Shown here: in pieces, positions 46,375-55,668 of the stretch
Layout: each line of letters starts with the position of its first letter
Numbering within the stretch: the stretch's first letter is position 1
Source of the DNA: Rhizobiaceae bacterium
Lineage (GTDB): Bacteria; Pseudomonadota; Alphaproteobacteria; Rhizobiales; Rhizobiaceae
Length of the DNA stretch: 64,000 bases
Direction: 5' to 3'
NCBI GenBank assembly: GCA_019635775.1
Contig: JAHBYU010000001.1
Location: forward strand, 124,001 to 188,000
Notes under the pieces: model-generated
Told to the model about the DNA's origin: nothing
What the model saw: only the letters and a program-made list of their open reading frames with translations
Database searches by the model: none
Made by a program: the position numbers and the translations under genes

Positions 46375-47534
46375 AAGTTGAACTCTTGGCGAATCCGGTC
46401 GCTGTGCTCGCCGATCCGGGGTGCCGCATTCACGCCCTTGCTGCGCTTTCCGTCTATCCGCAGGGGCGAACGAGTGGTGCCGATGGAGACGTCGTCCTCG
46501 CGCGTAACAGTCTGGAGCATGTCCAGCAGCTTGAAGCCTTCGTGCTCCAGAAGCTCATTCCAGTTCAGGACACGGGCGCACCAGATGTCAGCCGGCTCAA
46601 GGATCGATAGCCAGTGTTCCACGTTCTGCGTCGCGATCCTTTGCGCGATGACGGCCTTGATCGCGTCACGGGCACTGAACCACGTCGCGGGCTTGCCAGC
46701 GTATTCCGAGAGTTCCTTTTCAAGGCCCAGCAGCGATGCGAGTTTGGGGACAGGTGTCATTGCCAGAGCAAGGAAGCCATCGCTTGCCGGATACACGCCA
46801 TAAGGAGCGGACAGGTAGGCGTGTGCGCTGCGGAAGTTCGATCGCCTGGGAAGGCGGCGATTGTCGTTCAGATGTGTCGTAAGGACCTCGCACTGGAAGT
46901 CCACGAGCGCTTCGAGAAGGCTCGTTTCGACAAGCCCGCCCTTTCCGGTAATGCCGCGCCTCACAAGTGCAGCAAGAATGCCCTGACAGGCCGCCGCGCC
47001 TGCAAGCATGTCGGCTACGGCCAGTCCGAAAGGAACAGGCCCCTGTTCGTCGTCGCCGTTCAGCCACATAACGCCGGATCGCGCCTGCGCCAGCAGGTCC
47101 TGACCGGGCCGCCTTACCCATGGCCCGTCGTCGCCATAGCCACTGATCGAAGCATAGACAAGGCGGGGGTTGATCTCCTTCGCCTTCTGATGATCGAGAC
47201 CTAGTCGCTCGATGACGCCCGGCCGGAAGTTCTGGATAAGCACGTCGGCCTTTTTGATCAGCGCCTTCAGCGCTGCCATGTCGGCAGGGTCCTTCAGGTC
47301 AACGGCAAAGCTTTCCTTGCCGCGATTGATGGCGTGGAAAATCGTCGAGTCGCCCCCGATCTCCGTATCGCTGAGATAGAGCCTGCGCGACAGGTCGCCG
47401 CCATCTGGCCGCTCCACCTTGATGACGCGCGCTCCAAGATCGAGCAGGCGAAGCGAGCAATATGGACCGGACAGGAACTGGCTCATGTCCAGCACGACAA
47501 GCCCGGACAGTGGTGGTGCTGTGTCGTCAATCAT
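46371..47534 (-). CDS. CaiB/BaiF family (class III) CoA-transferase
   Basis: A 387-residue enzyme of normal length. GLVVLDMSQFLSGPYCSLRLLDLGARVIKVE opens the family fold, NRGKESFAVDLKDPAD holds the conserved Asp region with NFRPGVIERLGLD, and SGYGDDGPWVRRPGQDLLAQA the motif around the catalytic Asp. It moves CoA from a donor thioester to a carboxylic acid. Start 47534 (MIDDTAPPL) is preferred; 47543 is an alternative. Its stop overlaps the dead solute-binding protein start, a pairing known in rhizobia where the CoA-transferase acts on the imported acid. Confidence 0.9.
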   Translation of the reverse strand: MIDDTAPPLSGLVVLDMSQFLSGPYCSLRLLDLGARVIKVERPDGGDLSRRLYLSDTEIGGDSTIFHAINRGKESFAVDLKDPADMAALKALIKKADVLIQNFRPGVIERLGLDHQKAKEINPRLVYASISGYGDDGPWVRRPGQDLLAQARSGVMWLNGDDEQGPVPFGLAVADMLAGAAACQGILAALVRRGITGKGGLVETSLLEALVDFQCEVLTTHLNDNRRLPRRSNFRSAHAYLSAPYGVYPASDGFLALAMTPVPKLASLLGLEKELSEYAGKPATWFSARDAIKAVIAQRIATQNVEHWLSILEPADIWCARVLNWNELLEHEGFKLLDMLQTVTREDDVSIGTTRSPLRIDGKRSKGVNAAPRIGEHSDRIRQEFNL

Positions 47535-47681
47535 GGCGGTCATTCTCTGGCTTGCCGGCGTAGTCGACGGGACTGTTGTACCCGTAGGAGAAGGCGTTGA
47601 CGCAGTTGGTCTGACCAAGCCCAACCCTCGGACACGCCCGCCGAGCACGCAGTACAAAGCTGGACGAATCCCAAATTCTCT

Positions 47682-47700
47682 TGTGAATACTATGTTCACA
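47682..47700 (-). promoter_or_regulatory. Palindromic operator-like site over the CoA-transferase promoter
   Basis: TGTGAA (47682-47687) and TTCACA (47695-47700) form a dyad with a 7-base spacer. On the minus strand a -35-like TTGCAA (about 47712-47717) and a -10-like CATAGT overlap or abut it. The half-sites resemble CRP/GntR types but the spacing is not that of CRP. Confidence 0.45.
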
Positions 47701-47837
47701 TATGGATTTCTTTTGCAAGACTTGCCGACCCATCTGCCGAGCAAGAGACGGACGGGCGCGATCTGTGGTTTCGGCAGGAATCGAGAAACGCCAAACAGCT
47801 GTAGCGCGCAGTTGAGAACCGCGACAATGATGATGAC

Positions 47838-47862
47838 ACCGGCTCCCCGCAGGCGAGCCGGT
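47838..47862 (-). terminator. Hairpin after the adenine deaminase gene
   Basis: ACCGGCTC (47838-47845) pairs with GAGCCGGT (47855-47862) over a 9-base loop, 20 bases past the minus-strand stop at 47882. No T-run follows. It may end the ade transcript. Confidence 0.5.
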
Positions 47863-47881
47863 TAATTGGAAAATGACGGCG

Positions 47882-49681
47882 CTAGTTTGCCTCGAACAGC
47901 GGCGCGATTTCCATTTGCGGGACCAGCACCAGGCCCTTGTCGGTGATGCGGATTTCCGGGATTACCGACAGAGGAATAAGGTTGAAGCCCATATAGGGGA
48001 TTGAGCATCCCGCGGCTTCCCATTCCTTCTTCAGGACCTTCATCTCGTCGGCCACCGCAGTGACGCGCTTGTCTGAAAGCAGGCCAGCTATCGGTAGTTC
48101 GACCATCGCGATCACCTTGCCGTCCGCGACAACGCAGACGCCGCCTTGCGTCTTCTCCAGCGCCTCCAGCGCCACCTTCATGTCCGCCTCGTTCACCCCG
48201 GCCACGATGATGTTGTGACTGTCATGGCCGACTGAGGAAGCGACCGCGCCGCGCTTCAACGCGAAGTTCGAAAGCAGGCCGTGCCCGACGTTTCCGTTTG
48301 ACTTGCCGTGGCGTTCGACAACGGTGACGAAGCACAGACCGTGCCGGTCGAAATGGCTCTGCCAGTCGTTTGCGGGCTCCAGCCTGATCTTGTCGTGGCC
48401 AAGTGTGATCCCGGGGAGTTCCGTCCTGATTGCGTTGACCGTGACCGGGCCCGTCGGAAGATCGGGCGTCAGCTTCAGTTCCCGGGGCAGTTTCACGGTA
48501 TGGTAGGAGGCTTCCGGGTAGCGGTATCGCGTGGAAAGTTCCCTGTCGAGCAATGGGGTGACCTTGCCGCTTTCCACAACAAGTTCGCCGCCGTACCAGG
48601 TGTTGACCGGCTTCATGTCGTCGTTCAGCAGCACGAGGTCGGCGCGCCGGCCTCCACCCAAACCTCCGATCTCGCCTTCGGCGCCAAAACGCGTTGCGCC
48701 ATGAAGGGAGCCCATGCTCCACGCCTTTTCAGGGCGCATGCCGGCCTTGATCGCCTCGCGTACGACCCAGTCGAGGCCGAATAGCAGGAGATCGTCGGCA
48801 TCCCGGTCGTCGGTGCAGAGCGCGACGCGCTTGTGGGAAGCACCCAATTCAGTGATCGTCTTGATCGCGTGGGGCAGGCTGTGCCACGGCGTGGTCGGCG
48901 GACCGCCGCGCAGGAAGATCCAGATTCCGGCCTCCAGCAGATCGTCGGCGATCTCGCGATCGATGGCCTCATGCGTGTCGGTAACGCCTGCGGCCGCGTA
49001 GGCCGACACGAACTCCCGGCCATAAACGTGGCCGGAGACAGGTCGGCCCCGCTGAAGCGCCGCCGCCAGGATCGCATGACTGCGTTCATCACCCATCGCG
49101 ACCTGCACAAAGTCCATTTTCTCGCCCAAGGCCACTGCCTCCGGCCACTTGTCGAATAGCGCGCCAATCTTTTCCGCAGTCAGGTCGCCGCCCGCGGTTT
49201 CCAGTTTTGGAGATGTCGCAGGCACCGTGCTGGGTACGGTGAGGAAGATCGAAAGAGGGGCTTCGCGCGCATCCTCCAGCATGGCCTCCACGCCGGCAAC
49301 GTCCATCACATTGCCGATTTCGTGGCTGTCGCAGAAAATGGTCGTCGTGCCATTCAGGAGCGCGGCTTCGGCGTAAGCGCAGGCCGTGACCATGCTGGAC
49401 TCGATGTGGATGTGCGGATCGACAAGCCCCGGCGCCACGATGCCGCCGCCTGCGTCATAAACGTTTTTGCCGCCGCGATATGTGCCCGCTGGCTTAACAG
49501 CAGCAATGCGTCCACCCGACACCCAGATTTCGCGGTCGGGCTGAATCCGCTCGGAATAGGTAGACAGGGCGCGCGCGCCGGTGATGACAAGATCCGGCTC
49601 CGTCGAGCCCATGGCCACAGAAGCAAGCCTGCGCGTCATGGTCGACAGCGGTTGGACAGAAAAGCGTGTGAGCCTACCCAT
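47882..49681 (-). CDS. ade: Adenine deaminase
   Basis: A 599-residue amidohydrolase-superfamily enzyme that converts adenine to hypoxanthine in purine salvage. AGGAG lies six bases before the ATG at 49681. Seen in order: [20 protein letters not shown] (HxH), [10 protein letters not shown], the metal-bridging Glu/His region [34 protein letters not shown], and a C-terminal domain with [24 protein letters not shown]. The length fits the family (about 570-600). The upstream 98 bases separate it from ybaK, also on the minus strand. Confidence 0.95.
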   Translation of the reverse strand: MGRLTRFSVQPLSTMTRRLASVAMGSTEPDLVITGARALSTYSERIQPDREIWVSGGRIAAVKPAGTYRGGKNVYDAGGGIVAPGLVDPHIHIESSMVTACAYAEAALLNGTTTIFCDSHEIGNVMDVAGVEAMLEDAREAPLSIFLTVPSTVPATSPKLETAGGDLTAEKIGALFDKWPEAVALGEKMDFVQVAMGDERSHAILAAALQRGRPVSGHVYGREFVSAYAAAGVTDTHEAIDREIADDLLEAGIWIFLRGGPPTTPWHSLPHAIKTITELGASHKRVALCTDDRDADDLLLFGLDWVVREAIKAGMRPEKAWSMGSLHGATRFGAEGEIGGLGGGRRADLVLLNDDMKPVNTWYGGELVVESGKVTPLLDRELSTRYRYPEASYHTVKLPRELKLTPDLPTGPVTVNAIRTELPGITLGHDKIRLEPANDWQSHFDRHGLCFVTVVERHGKSNGNVGHGLLSNFALKRGAVASSVGHDSHNIIVAGVNEADMKVALEALEKTQGGVCVVADGKVIAMVELPIAGLLSDKRVTAVADEMKVLKKEWEAAGCSIPYMGFNLIPLSVIPEIRITDKGLVLVPQMEIAPLFEAN

Positions 49682-49779
49682 TTCAAACTCCTGCCTCACC
49701 AGTTGAGGCGTTTGCTGCGAATCCTATCGATGATAGCGCGGAAACCTGACCTGTCAGAAGGTTTTTGCCACCGGCGACG

Positions 49780-50259
49780 TCAAGCGGACGCCACTATCGG
49801 GGCCGCTATTGCGCCGAGAAGCGAAACCAGATTCCCGGGAGAGAGCCGAACCTGCAATCCGCGCTGGCCTGCGTTCACGTATACCCGTTCCTGGGCGAGC
49901 GCCGTCGCTTCGATAATGGTCGGAACCTTGCGCATCTGTCCGAACGGGCTGATGCCGCCGACCTTGTAGCCTGTCATGCGCTCGGCGTCGGCCGGCTTCA
50001 TCATCTCCGCCGACTTGCCCCCGGATGCGGATGCCAGCTTTTTCATCGAGACTTCTCGGTCCGAGGGCAGGATGACACAAACCGGCTTGCCGTCGACTTT
50101 CGTCATCAACGTCTTGAGAACACGCTCCGGCGCCTCGCCGAGGGCCTGGGCTGCCTGCAGGCCAACGTGGTCCGCGTCAGGATCGTAGTCATAGCCGTGC
50201 ACCGTAAATGCAATCCCGGCCTCATCGAGAATTTTGGTCGCACGCGTCGCCTTCGACAT
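49780..50259 (-). CDS. ybaK: YbaK-type Cys-tRNA(Pro) deacylase
   Basis: A 159-residue protein with AGGAGG before the ATG at 50259. The frame begins MSKATRATKILDEAGIAFTV and shows the YbaK/EbsC motifs ERVLKTLMTKVDGKPVCVILPSDREVSMKKLA (with the catalytic Lys), GYKVGGISPFGQ, and GLQVRLSPGNLVSLL. It removes cysteine mischarged onto tRNA(Pro) in the cytosol. It is a stand-alone gene between ade and the transsulfuration pair. Confidence 0.93.
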   Translation of the reverse strand: MSKATRATKILDEAGIAFTVHGYDYDPDADHVGLQAAQALGEAPERVLKTLMTKVDGKPVCVILPSDREVSMKKLASASGGKSAEMMKPADAERMTGYKVGGISPFGQMRKVPTIIEATALAQERVYVNAGQRGLQVRLSPGNLVSLLGAIAAPIVASA

Positions 50260-50335
50260 CGATACCTCCTCGCGAATGCGCCAGGAATAAGTCGGGAGCG
50301 GGCGGATCGCCACCGGGAAACGTGGCAGACCTTCC

Positions 50336-51517
50336 TTAAACCAGCGCCTGTTCCAGATCGGCGATCAGATCATCGCAATCCTCGATGCCGCAGGAAAGCC
50401 GCACCAGTGAGTCCGAGATTCCGAGCGCGGCGCGCTGTTCGGCGGGGATGGAGCCATGCGTCATCAAAGCGGGATGCTCGATGAGGCTCTCCACGCCGCC
50501 CAGACTTTCCGCCAGCGTGAAGAGTTGGGTGCGTTCAAGGAAACGTTTCGTGCCGGCGAGGTCGCGGTCTAGGTCGACAGAGATCATGCCCCCGAAGGCC
50601 GACATCTGCTTTCGGGCGATGGCGTGCTGTGGGTGGCTTGGCAAGCCAGGGTAGATGACACGGCGGATGTCTTTGCGGCTTTGCAGCCATGTTGCGATCT
50701 TCTGGCCGTTTTCGGAGTGTCGCTGCATCCGGAGTGCGAGGGTCTTGATGCCGCGCAACGCAAGGAAGCTGTCGAACGGGCCTGAAATCGCGCCGACGGC
50801 GTTCTGCAGGAATTTCAACTGGTCGAGGATATCGCCTTCCTGGCGCACCACGGCTACGCCACCGACCATGTCGGAATGGCCATTGAGATACTTGGTCGTG
50901 GAATGCAGGACGATATCTATTCCGAGCTCCAGCGGTCGCTGAAGGTATGGGCTGCTGAACGTATTGTCCGCGACGGTGAGCAGACCCTTGCGCCTGCCAA
51001 TTTCAGCAATGCCTTCAAGGTCCACGATCTTGAGAAGCGGGTTTGTCGGCGTCTCAACCCACAGCATGCGCGTGTCCGGCGTAATGGCAGCTTCGACCGC
51101 GGCCAGATCGGTGAAGTCCGCCAGGGAGACCTTCAGTCCGGCGCTGCGCTGGCGGACGCGATGCATCAGACGATAGCTGCCGCCGTAGATGTCGTCTGTC
51201 GCCACGACATGCGCGCCGGTGTCGAGAAGCTCGAGGACCGTCGAAATCGCGGCCAGTCCGGACGCAAATGCAAAAGCCGCCGCGCCGCTTTCGAGATCCG
51301 CGACGGCTCGTTCGAAAGCAAAGCGCGTCGGGTTCTGGCTGCGCGCATATTCAAAGCCCTTGTGAACGGCCGGGCTCTCTTGCGCATAGGTCGACGTTGC
51401 GTAGATCGGCACCATAACGGCGCCGGTGGTCGGATCGTGGCTCTGGCCGCCGTGAATGGTGCGGGTGGCAAAGGCGAGGCGGTTGGCGCCGGGGCGGTTC
51501 TCTCCGGATGAGCTCAT
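50336..51517 (-). CDS. Cystathionine gamma-lyase/synthase (Cys/Met metabolism PLP enzyme)
   Basis: A 393-residue fold-I PLP enzyme starting MSSSGENRPGANRLAFATRT. PIYATSTYAQESP, YARSQNPTRFAFE, FASGLAAISTVLELL, VETPTNPLLKIVDLE, ADNTFSSPYLQRPLELG and the PLP Lys in HSTTKYLNGHSD mark the family. By sequence it could be a gamma-lyase (making Cys) or gamma-synthase (metB). Its four-base overlap with the cystathionine beta-synthase upstream argues for gamma-lyase in the reverse transsulfuration route. Confidence 0.92.
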   Translation of the reverse strand: MSSSGENRPGANRLAFATRTIHGGQSHDPTTGAVMVPIYATSTYAQESPAVHKGFEYARSQNPTRFAFERAVADLESGAAAFAFASGLAAISTVLELLDTGAHVVATDDIYGGSYRLMHRVRQRSAGLKVSLADFTDLAAVEAAITPDTRMLWVETPTNPLLKIVDLEGIAEIGRRKGLLTVADNTFSSPYLQRPLELGIDIVLHSTTKYLNGHSDMVGGVAVVRQEGDILDQLKFLQNAVGAISGPFDSFLALRGIKTLALRMQRHSENGQKIATWLQSRKDIRRVIYPGLPSHPQHAIARKQMSAFGGMISVDLDRDLAGTKRFLERTQLFTLAESLGGVESLIEHPALMTHGSIPAEQRAALGISDSLVRLSCGIEDCDDLIADLEQALV

Positions 51518-52935
51518 GTCTTGGAACGCCTCAGATGATTGATGAGATCGATGCGGGTGATCAGGCCAAAGAATTCGTCGCGGTCGAAGATGATCGCGAC
51601 CTCGTTGCGATCAAAGACCGGCAGCAGCGCGTCGAGCGTCTGGTCGGCCTGAAGCGTATGCAGTTCGGCCGTCATGGCGGTGCGTACAGGCGCGTTGAAA
51701 CGCTCCCAGCGCCCTTCGTGTGAACCTTCCACCCGCGAGAGGATGTCGCTCTCATCTATGATGCCGATAAGCCTGCCGTCGCTGATGACGGGAAGCTGCG
51801 AGACATCGGCCCGACGCATGCGGCCATAGGCGTTGATCAGGCTGTCTTCGGGACCCACCGTCACCGTCCCGCCCTCACGATGCGAGCGGGCGACGAGATC
51901 TCGGAGATCGCCGTGCTGAACGCGCTCGGACAGGCCCTGCTCGGCCAGCCAGTAATCGTCAAAAACCTTCGAGAGGTACTTGTTCCCGGAATCGCAGACG
52001 AAGGACACGACCCGCTTCGGCGTCTTCTGCTCCCTGCAGTATTTCAGGGCGGCGGCAAGCAAGGTGCCCGACGAAGAGCCGGCCAGGATACCCTCCTTCG
52101 CAAGAAGGTCGCGCGCCGTTGCCATGCTGAGCCTGTCGGGGATCGAATAGGCCTTCCTGACCAGCGAAAGGTCGGCGTTGGGCGGCACGAAATCCTCGCC
52201 GATGCCCTCGACAGTCCAGCTGCCGGCCTCGATCATCTCCCCGGTCTTGATCAGCGGCGCAAGAACCGAGCCGATAGGGTCGGCCAGAACCATCTCCGTT
52301 TTGGGCGAGACCTTTGCGAAGTAGCGTCCGAGCCCGGTAAGTGTGCCGCCGGAACCGACGCCGACGACCACAGCGTCCACGTCACCTCCCAGTTGCTTCC
52401 ATATCTCCGGGCCGGTCGTCGTTTCGTGCGCCAGCGGATTGGCCGGATTGGCGAACTGATTGACATAGAACGAGCCGGGCGTTTCGGCAGCGATCCGTTC
52501 GGCCATGTCCTGATAGTATTCGGCGTGTCCCTTGCCGACGTCGGAGCGCGTCAGCCGTACCTCCGCGCCGAGGGCCCGCAGATGCTGAACCTTCTCGCGC
52601 GACATCTTGTCGGGCACAACCAGAATGATCCGATAGCCTTTCGGGATGCCGACCTGGGCGAGACCGAGGCCCGTGTTACCGGCCGTTGCCTCGACGATCG
52701 TGCCGCCTTTTTGCAGCTTTCCGCTCTTTTCGGCGTCGGCGATCATCGACAGCGCGATGCGGTCCTTGATCGAGCCGCCCGGATTCTGGCTCTCCAGCTT
52801 GATGAAGAGACGGCAGGGCCCGGTGTCGAAATTGCGCAGTTCGACGATCGGCGTCTGGCCGATCAGGTCAAGTACCGAGGAGTAAGGTGGCTGCAAGCGG
52901 CTTGTTGCCGCGCCTTTTTCCGTGGTGCCTATCAT
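51514..52935 (-). CDS. Cystathionine beta-synthase with CBS domains
   Basis: A 473-residue fold-II PLP enzyme. GGAG lies seven bases before the ATG at 52935. SVLDLIGQTPIVELRN and ESQNPGGSIKDRIALSMI (PLP Lys) open the catalytic domain; EATAGNTGLGLA and GVGSGGTLTGLGRYF are the PLP-phosphate and glycine loops. Residues about 340-470 are two CBS domains (LVARSHREGGTVTVGPEDS, GRLIGIIDESDIL, ITRIDLINHLRR). No heme-binding N-terminal domain is present. It condenses serine with homocysteine, feeding the overlapping gamma-lyase gene. Confidence 0.93.
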   Translation of the reverse strand: MIGTTEKGAATSRLQPPYSSVLDLIGQTPIVELRNFDTGPCRLFIKLESQNPGGSIKDRIALSMIADAEKSGKLQKGGTIVEATAGNTGLGLAQVGIPKGYRIILVVPDKMSREKVQHLRALGAEVRLTRSDVGKGHAEYYQDMAERIAAETPGSFYVNQFANPANPLAHETTTGPEIWKQLGGDVDAVVVGVGSGGTLTGLGRYFAKVSPKTEMVLADPIGSVLAPLIKTGEMIEAGSWTVEGIGEDFVPPNADLSLVRKAYSIPDRLSMATARDLLAKEGILAGSSSGTLLAAALKYCREQKTPKRVVSFVCDSGNKYLSKVFDDYWLAEQGLSERVQHGDLRDLVARSHREGGTVTVGPEDSLINAYGRMRRADVSQLPVISDGRLIGIIDESDILSRVEGSHEGRWERFNAPVRTAMTAELHTLQADQTLDALLPVFDRNEVAIIFDRDEFFGLITRIDLINHLRRSKT

Positions 52936-53156
52936 GACTGGCTCCAAACATGATCCTCGCCTGTTGTGATGGAGATATGGCAAATCCGCCCTTTGTCCAC
53001 GAGGAAGGAAAATCTAGCACATCCGCCCGAGACAGTTCGAATTTTCCATCCACGGCCTGGGCTGCCTTGCACGCCATCGGGCCGACACCATTGCGGAGTT
53101 GGCTGCGGCATGGTTTGAACGGGCTTTCGTGAACGTGCATGCCGGGAGGAAATCGC

Positions 53157-54233
53157 ATGGCGAAATGGAAGGTAGCAGGCATCAATTTCGACCATTTCCA
53201 CATGGGCGATCTGCTCAGGGAGGCTTTCAACCATCCCGACGCCGAGATCGTGGGCATATGCGACCTCGATGCGAAGCGCATGCAGGGGGCGATCGACAAT
53301 TTCGGCATTCCGGCCGATCGTGTTTTCACCGATCCGGAGAAATGCCTGGCCGAAACGAAACCCGATCTCGTCATTCTTTGTCCGGCGACCGCCGAGCATG
53401 CGGTGTGGGTGGAGCGGGTTGCGCCGGCCGGCGTGAACATCCTGATGGAGAAGCCGTTCGCAGCCTCGATCGCGGACGCCGACCGCATGATCGCCGCCGT
53501 CCAGAAGACGGGCAAGTTGCTCGCCATCAACTGGCCGCTTGCGTGGTATCGCTCACACAACACGACCAAGCGCCTGATAGACGAGGGCACGATCGGCGAC
53601 GTGATCGAGGTGCATTTCTACGACGGCAATCGCGGCCCGCTCTATCACCTTGCCGACAAGGTTGAGGTGAGCGACGAGGAAGTGCAGGCCGGCAAGCCGC
53701 ATTCGTGGTTCTACAAGAAGGCAGCCGGTGGCGGCAGCCTGCTCGACTATGTCGGCTACGGCGTGACGCTCGGGAGCTGGTTCATGAACGGCGAAGCGCC
53801 GGTCGAGGTGACCTGCGTGGTTGACGAGCCGCAGGGGCTGGAGGTGGACGAGCATTCGATTACCGTCTGCCGCTATGCGAAGGGCCTGTCCAAGTTCGAG
53901 ACGCGGTGGGGAACCTTCACCGATCCGTGGACCACGCAGCCGCAGCCGAAATGCGGTTTCGTGATTGTCGGCACAGGTGGCACTATCGCCTCCTACGATT
54001 ATGACGACTTCGTCACCGTGCAGACCCGCGCCAATCGCGAGCAGCATGTGGTGCCGGCCGACGTTCTCGAAGCGCCGCGCCGCGCGCCGGTGGAATACAT
54101 GCTTCACCTGATCGCCTCGGGAGAGGCAATCTCGGGGCCGCTCGACCCGAAGCTTGCGCGCATCGGCCAGCAGATCACCGACAGCGCGGTTCTTTCAGCG
54201 CGCGAGAAGCGAACGGTTAGGCTGCTGCCATGA
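53157..54233 (+). CDS. Gfo/Idh/MocA family oxidoreductase
   Basis: A 358-residue dehydrogenase. GGGAGGAAATCGC precedes the ATG at 53157. The N-terminus MAKWKVAGINFDHFHMGDLL has a shortened glycine loop: the usual GxGxxG is replaced by GINFDHFHMG, so NAD(P) binding may differ from the family norm. EKPFAA carries the EKP Lys (LMEKPFAASIADADR), and GGGSLLDYVGYGVTLGSWF replaces the usual DxGxH helix with DYVGYG. It overlaps the next Gfo/Idh gene (ATGA). It is divergent from the CBS gene. Confidence 0.88.
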   Translation: MAKWKVAGINFDHFHMGDLLREAFNHPDAEIVGICDLDAKRMQGAIDNFGIPADRVFTDPEKCLAETKPDLVILCPATAEHAVWVERVAPAGVNILMEKPFAASIADADRMIAAVQKTGKLLAINWPLAWYRSHNTTKRLIDEGTIGDVIEVHFYDGNRGPLYHLADKVEVSDEEVQAGKPHSWFYKKAAGGGSLLDYVGYGVTLGSWFMNGEAPVEVTCVVDEPQGLEVDEHSITVCRYAKGLSKFETRWGTFTDPWTTQPQPKCGFVIVGTGGTIASYDYDDFVTVQTRANREQHVVPADVLEAPRRAPVEYMLHLIASGEAISGPLDPKLARIGQQITDSAVLSAREKRTVRLLP

Positions 54234-55357
54234 GCAAGGACGATCTTCCTTCCGAATCCGACTATGCGCTGGTCGGCAAGGTGCTGTCCGAGATCGTTGC
54301 GCCGGAATTGCCCTACCGGCCGCCGGTGCCAAAGAGCTATCGGCCCAAGATCGCGCTGGTGGGGGCAGGTGGCATTTCCTTTGCCCATCTCGACGCCTAT
54401 CGCCGCGCGGGATTTGACGTCGCGGCGATCATGTCGAGGACGCAGGCCCGCGCCGAGACGCGGCGCGACGAGTTCTATCCCGACGCAATCGCCACGGATG
54501 ATTTCGGCAGCCTGCTTAAACGCGACGACATCGAGGTGTTCGACATCACGCCGCATCCGGCCGAACGGGTGCCGCTGGTCGAGGCCGCGCTGAAAGCCGG
54601 CAAGCACGTGCTGTCGCAAAAGCCGTTCGTGACCGATCTCGACACCGGCGAACGATTGGTCGAGCTTGCGGACAGGCACAAGGTGAAACTCGCCGTCAAC
54701 CAGAATGGCCGCTGGGCTCCGCATTTCGCCTATATCCGCGAGGCGGTGCGGGCTGGCGTGGTCGGCGATGTCGTCGCTTCGCATACGGCCGTCCACTGGG
54801 ATCATAGCTGGATCGTGGGTACGCCCTTCGAGAAGATCGACGACCTGATCTTCTTCGACTTCGCCGTGCACTGGTTCGACTTCCTGTCGAGCCTGATCGG
54901 CGCGCGCGCAACGAGCGTATTTGCGACACGCAACCATGCTTTCGGACAGCATGCCAAGCCACCGTTGCTGGCGCAGGCGATGGTGACCTTCGATGGCGGG
55001 CAGGCGTCGCTGGTTTTCGATGCGGCGATCAAGCATGGTCCGCTCGACACCACATTCGTGGGAGGCACCAAGGGCAGCCTCGCCAGCACCGGCCCCAATC
55101 TCGGCGAACAGTCGGTGACGCTGACGACCGACGAGGGGATTGCAAGGCCGAAGCTCGAGGGCGCGTGGTTCAATGACGGCTTTGCAGGCACAATGGGCGA
55201 ACTGCTCGTGGCGGTCGAGGAAAAGCGTGAGCCGCTGAACGGCGCACGCGGCAATCTCGACAGTCTTGCCCTCTGCTTCGCGGCGATCCAGTCGGCGCAT
55301 ACGGGGCAAGCGGTGAAGCCCGGCACGGTGAGGAAGGTGCCCGGAATCTCAAGGTAG
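54230..55357 (+). CDS. Gfo/Idh/MocA family oxidoreductase
   Basis: A 375-residue dehydrogenase that begins in the stop of the preceding paralogue. An N-terminal extension of about 40 residues (SKDDLPSESDYALVGKVLSE) precedes the Rossmann motif LVGAGGISFAHLDAYRRAG. LSQKPFVTD has QKP instead of EKP, and FFDFAVHWFDFLSSLIG holds the family His helix. The two overlapping genes may form a heteromer or carry out successive steps. The sugar substrate is not known. Confidence 0.88.
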   Translation: MSKDDLPSESDYALVGKVLSEIVAPELPYRPPVPKSYRPKIALVGAGGISFAHLDAYRRAGFDVAAIMSRTQARAETRRDEFYPDAIATDDFGSLLKRDDIEVFDITPHPAERVPLVEAALKAGKHVLSQKPFVTDLDTGERLVELADRHKVKLAVNQNGRWAPHFAYIREAVRAGVVGDVVASHTAVHWDHSWIVGTPFEKIDDLIFFDFAVHWFDFLSSLIGARATSVFATRNHAFGQHAKPPLLAQAMVTFDGGQASLVFDAAIKHGPLDTTFVGGTKGSLASTGPNLGEQSVTLTTDEGIARPKLEGAWFNDGFAGTMGELLVAVEEKREPLNGARGNLDSLALCFAAIQSAHTGQAVKPGTVRKVPGISR

Positions 55358-55515
55358 TTGTTCTTTAGCTCACGGCCGAACGCTCGCATTGGTCGCTGGC
55401 CTCCGAGTGCTCATCTCGCTCGCGGGCCGTTTCGCAGCCCGCCGGCTGCTGGATGTTCTTTTCGCTCAGGACGCGGGCTCGGCCTTTGGCCGGAAGGCAG
55501 GGGTGCTTGGCGATA

Positions 55516-55570
55516 CCCCTCATCCGACCTCGCTTCGCTCGGCCACCTTCTCCCTCAAGGGGAGAAGGGA
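55516..55570. repeat. RIME-like short palindromic element
   Basis: The block starts CCCCTCATCCGACCTCGC and contains a 9-bp hairpin, CCTTCTCCC (55546-55554), 5 bases, GGGAGAAGG (55560-55568), with a second small palindrome before it. The wording CCCCTCATCC...CCTTCTCCC...GGGGAGAAGG recurs in intergenic DNA of Rhizobiales (RIME-type elements) as I recall it. Only one copy is seen in the window. Confidence 0.65.
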
Positions 55571-55635
55571 GTTCGCACTTAATCGTTGCCACGCCCTGCT
55601 TCTGCAGTCTGGCCATTTCAAAGAGCACGTTTCTC

Positions 55636-55668
55636 GTCCTCGTGGTTCGACAGGCTCACCATGAGGAC
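55636..55668. repeat. Second short intergenic palindrome
   Basis: GTCCTCGTGG (55636-55645) pairs with CCATGAGGAC (55659-55668), with one G·T pair. The loop holds TTCGACAGGCTCA. The wording TCGTGGTTCGACAGGCTCAC is familiar from scattered repeats in related genomes. It is 65 bases beyond the RIME-like block and may be part of a mosaic element. Confidence 0.55.

Larger units (their letters stand above)
47535..47881. other. Intergenic region with operator, hairpin and possible permease remnant
   Basis: No complete gene lies in these 347 bases. On the minus strand at about 47768-47850 one frame reads GAGVIIIVAVLNCALQLFGV, like the last helix of ribose-type ABC permeases, with a stop just upstream (47864-47862). 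This may be a scrap of a lost transporter. The remainder shows the palindrome at 47682-47700 and the hairpin at 47838-47862. Confidence 0.4.

Noticed and set aside
47419-47865. Plus-strand open frame between the CoA-transferase and ade genes
   Set aside because: It begins inside the CoA-transferase gene on the other strand, has no ribosome site and no recognisable domain.
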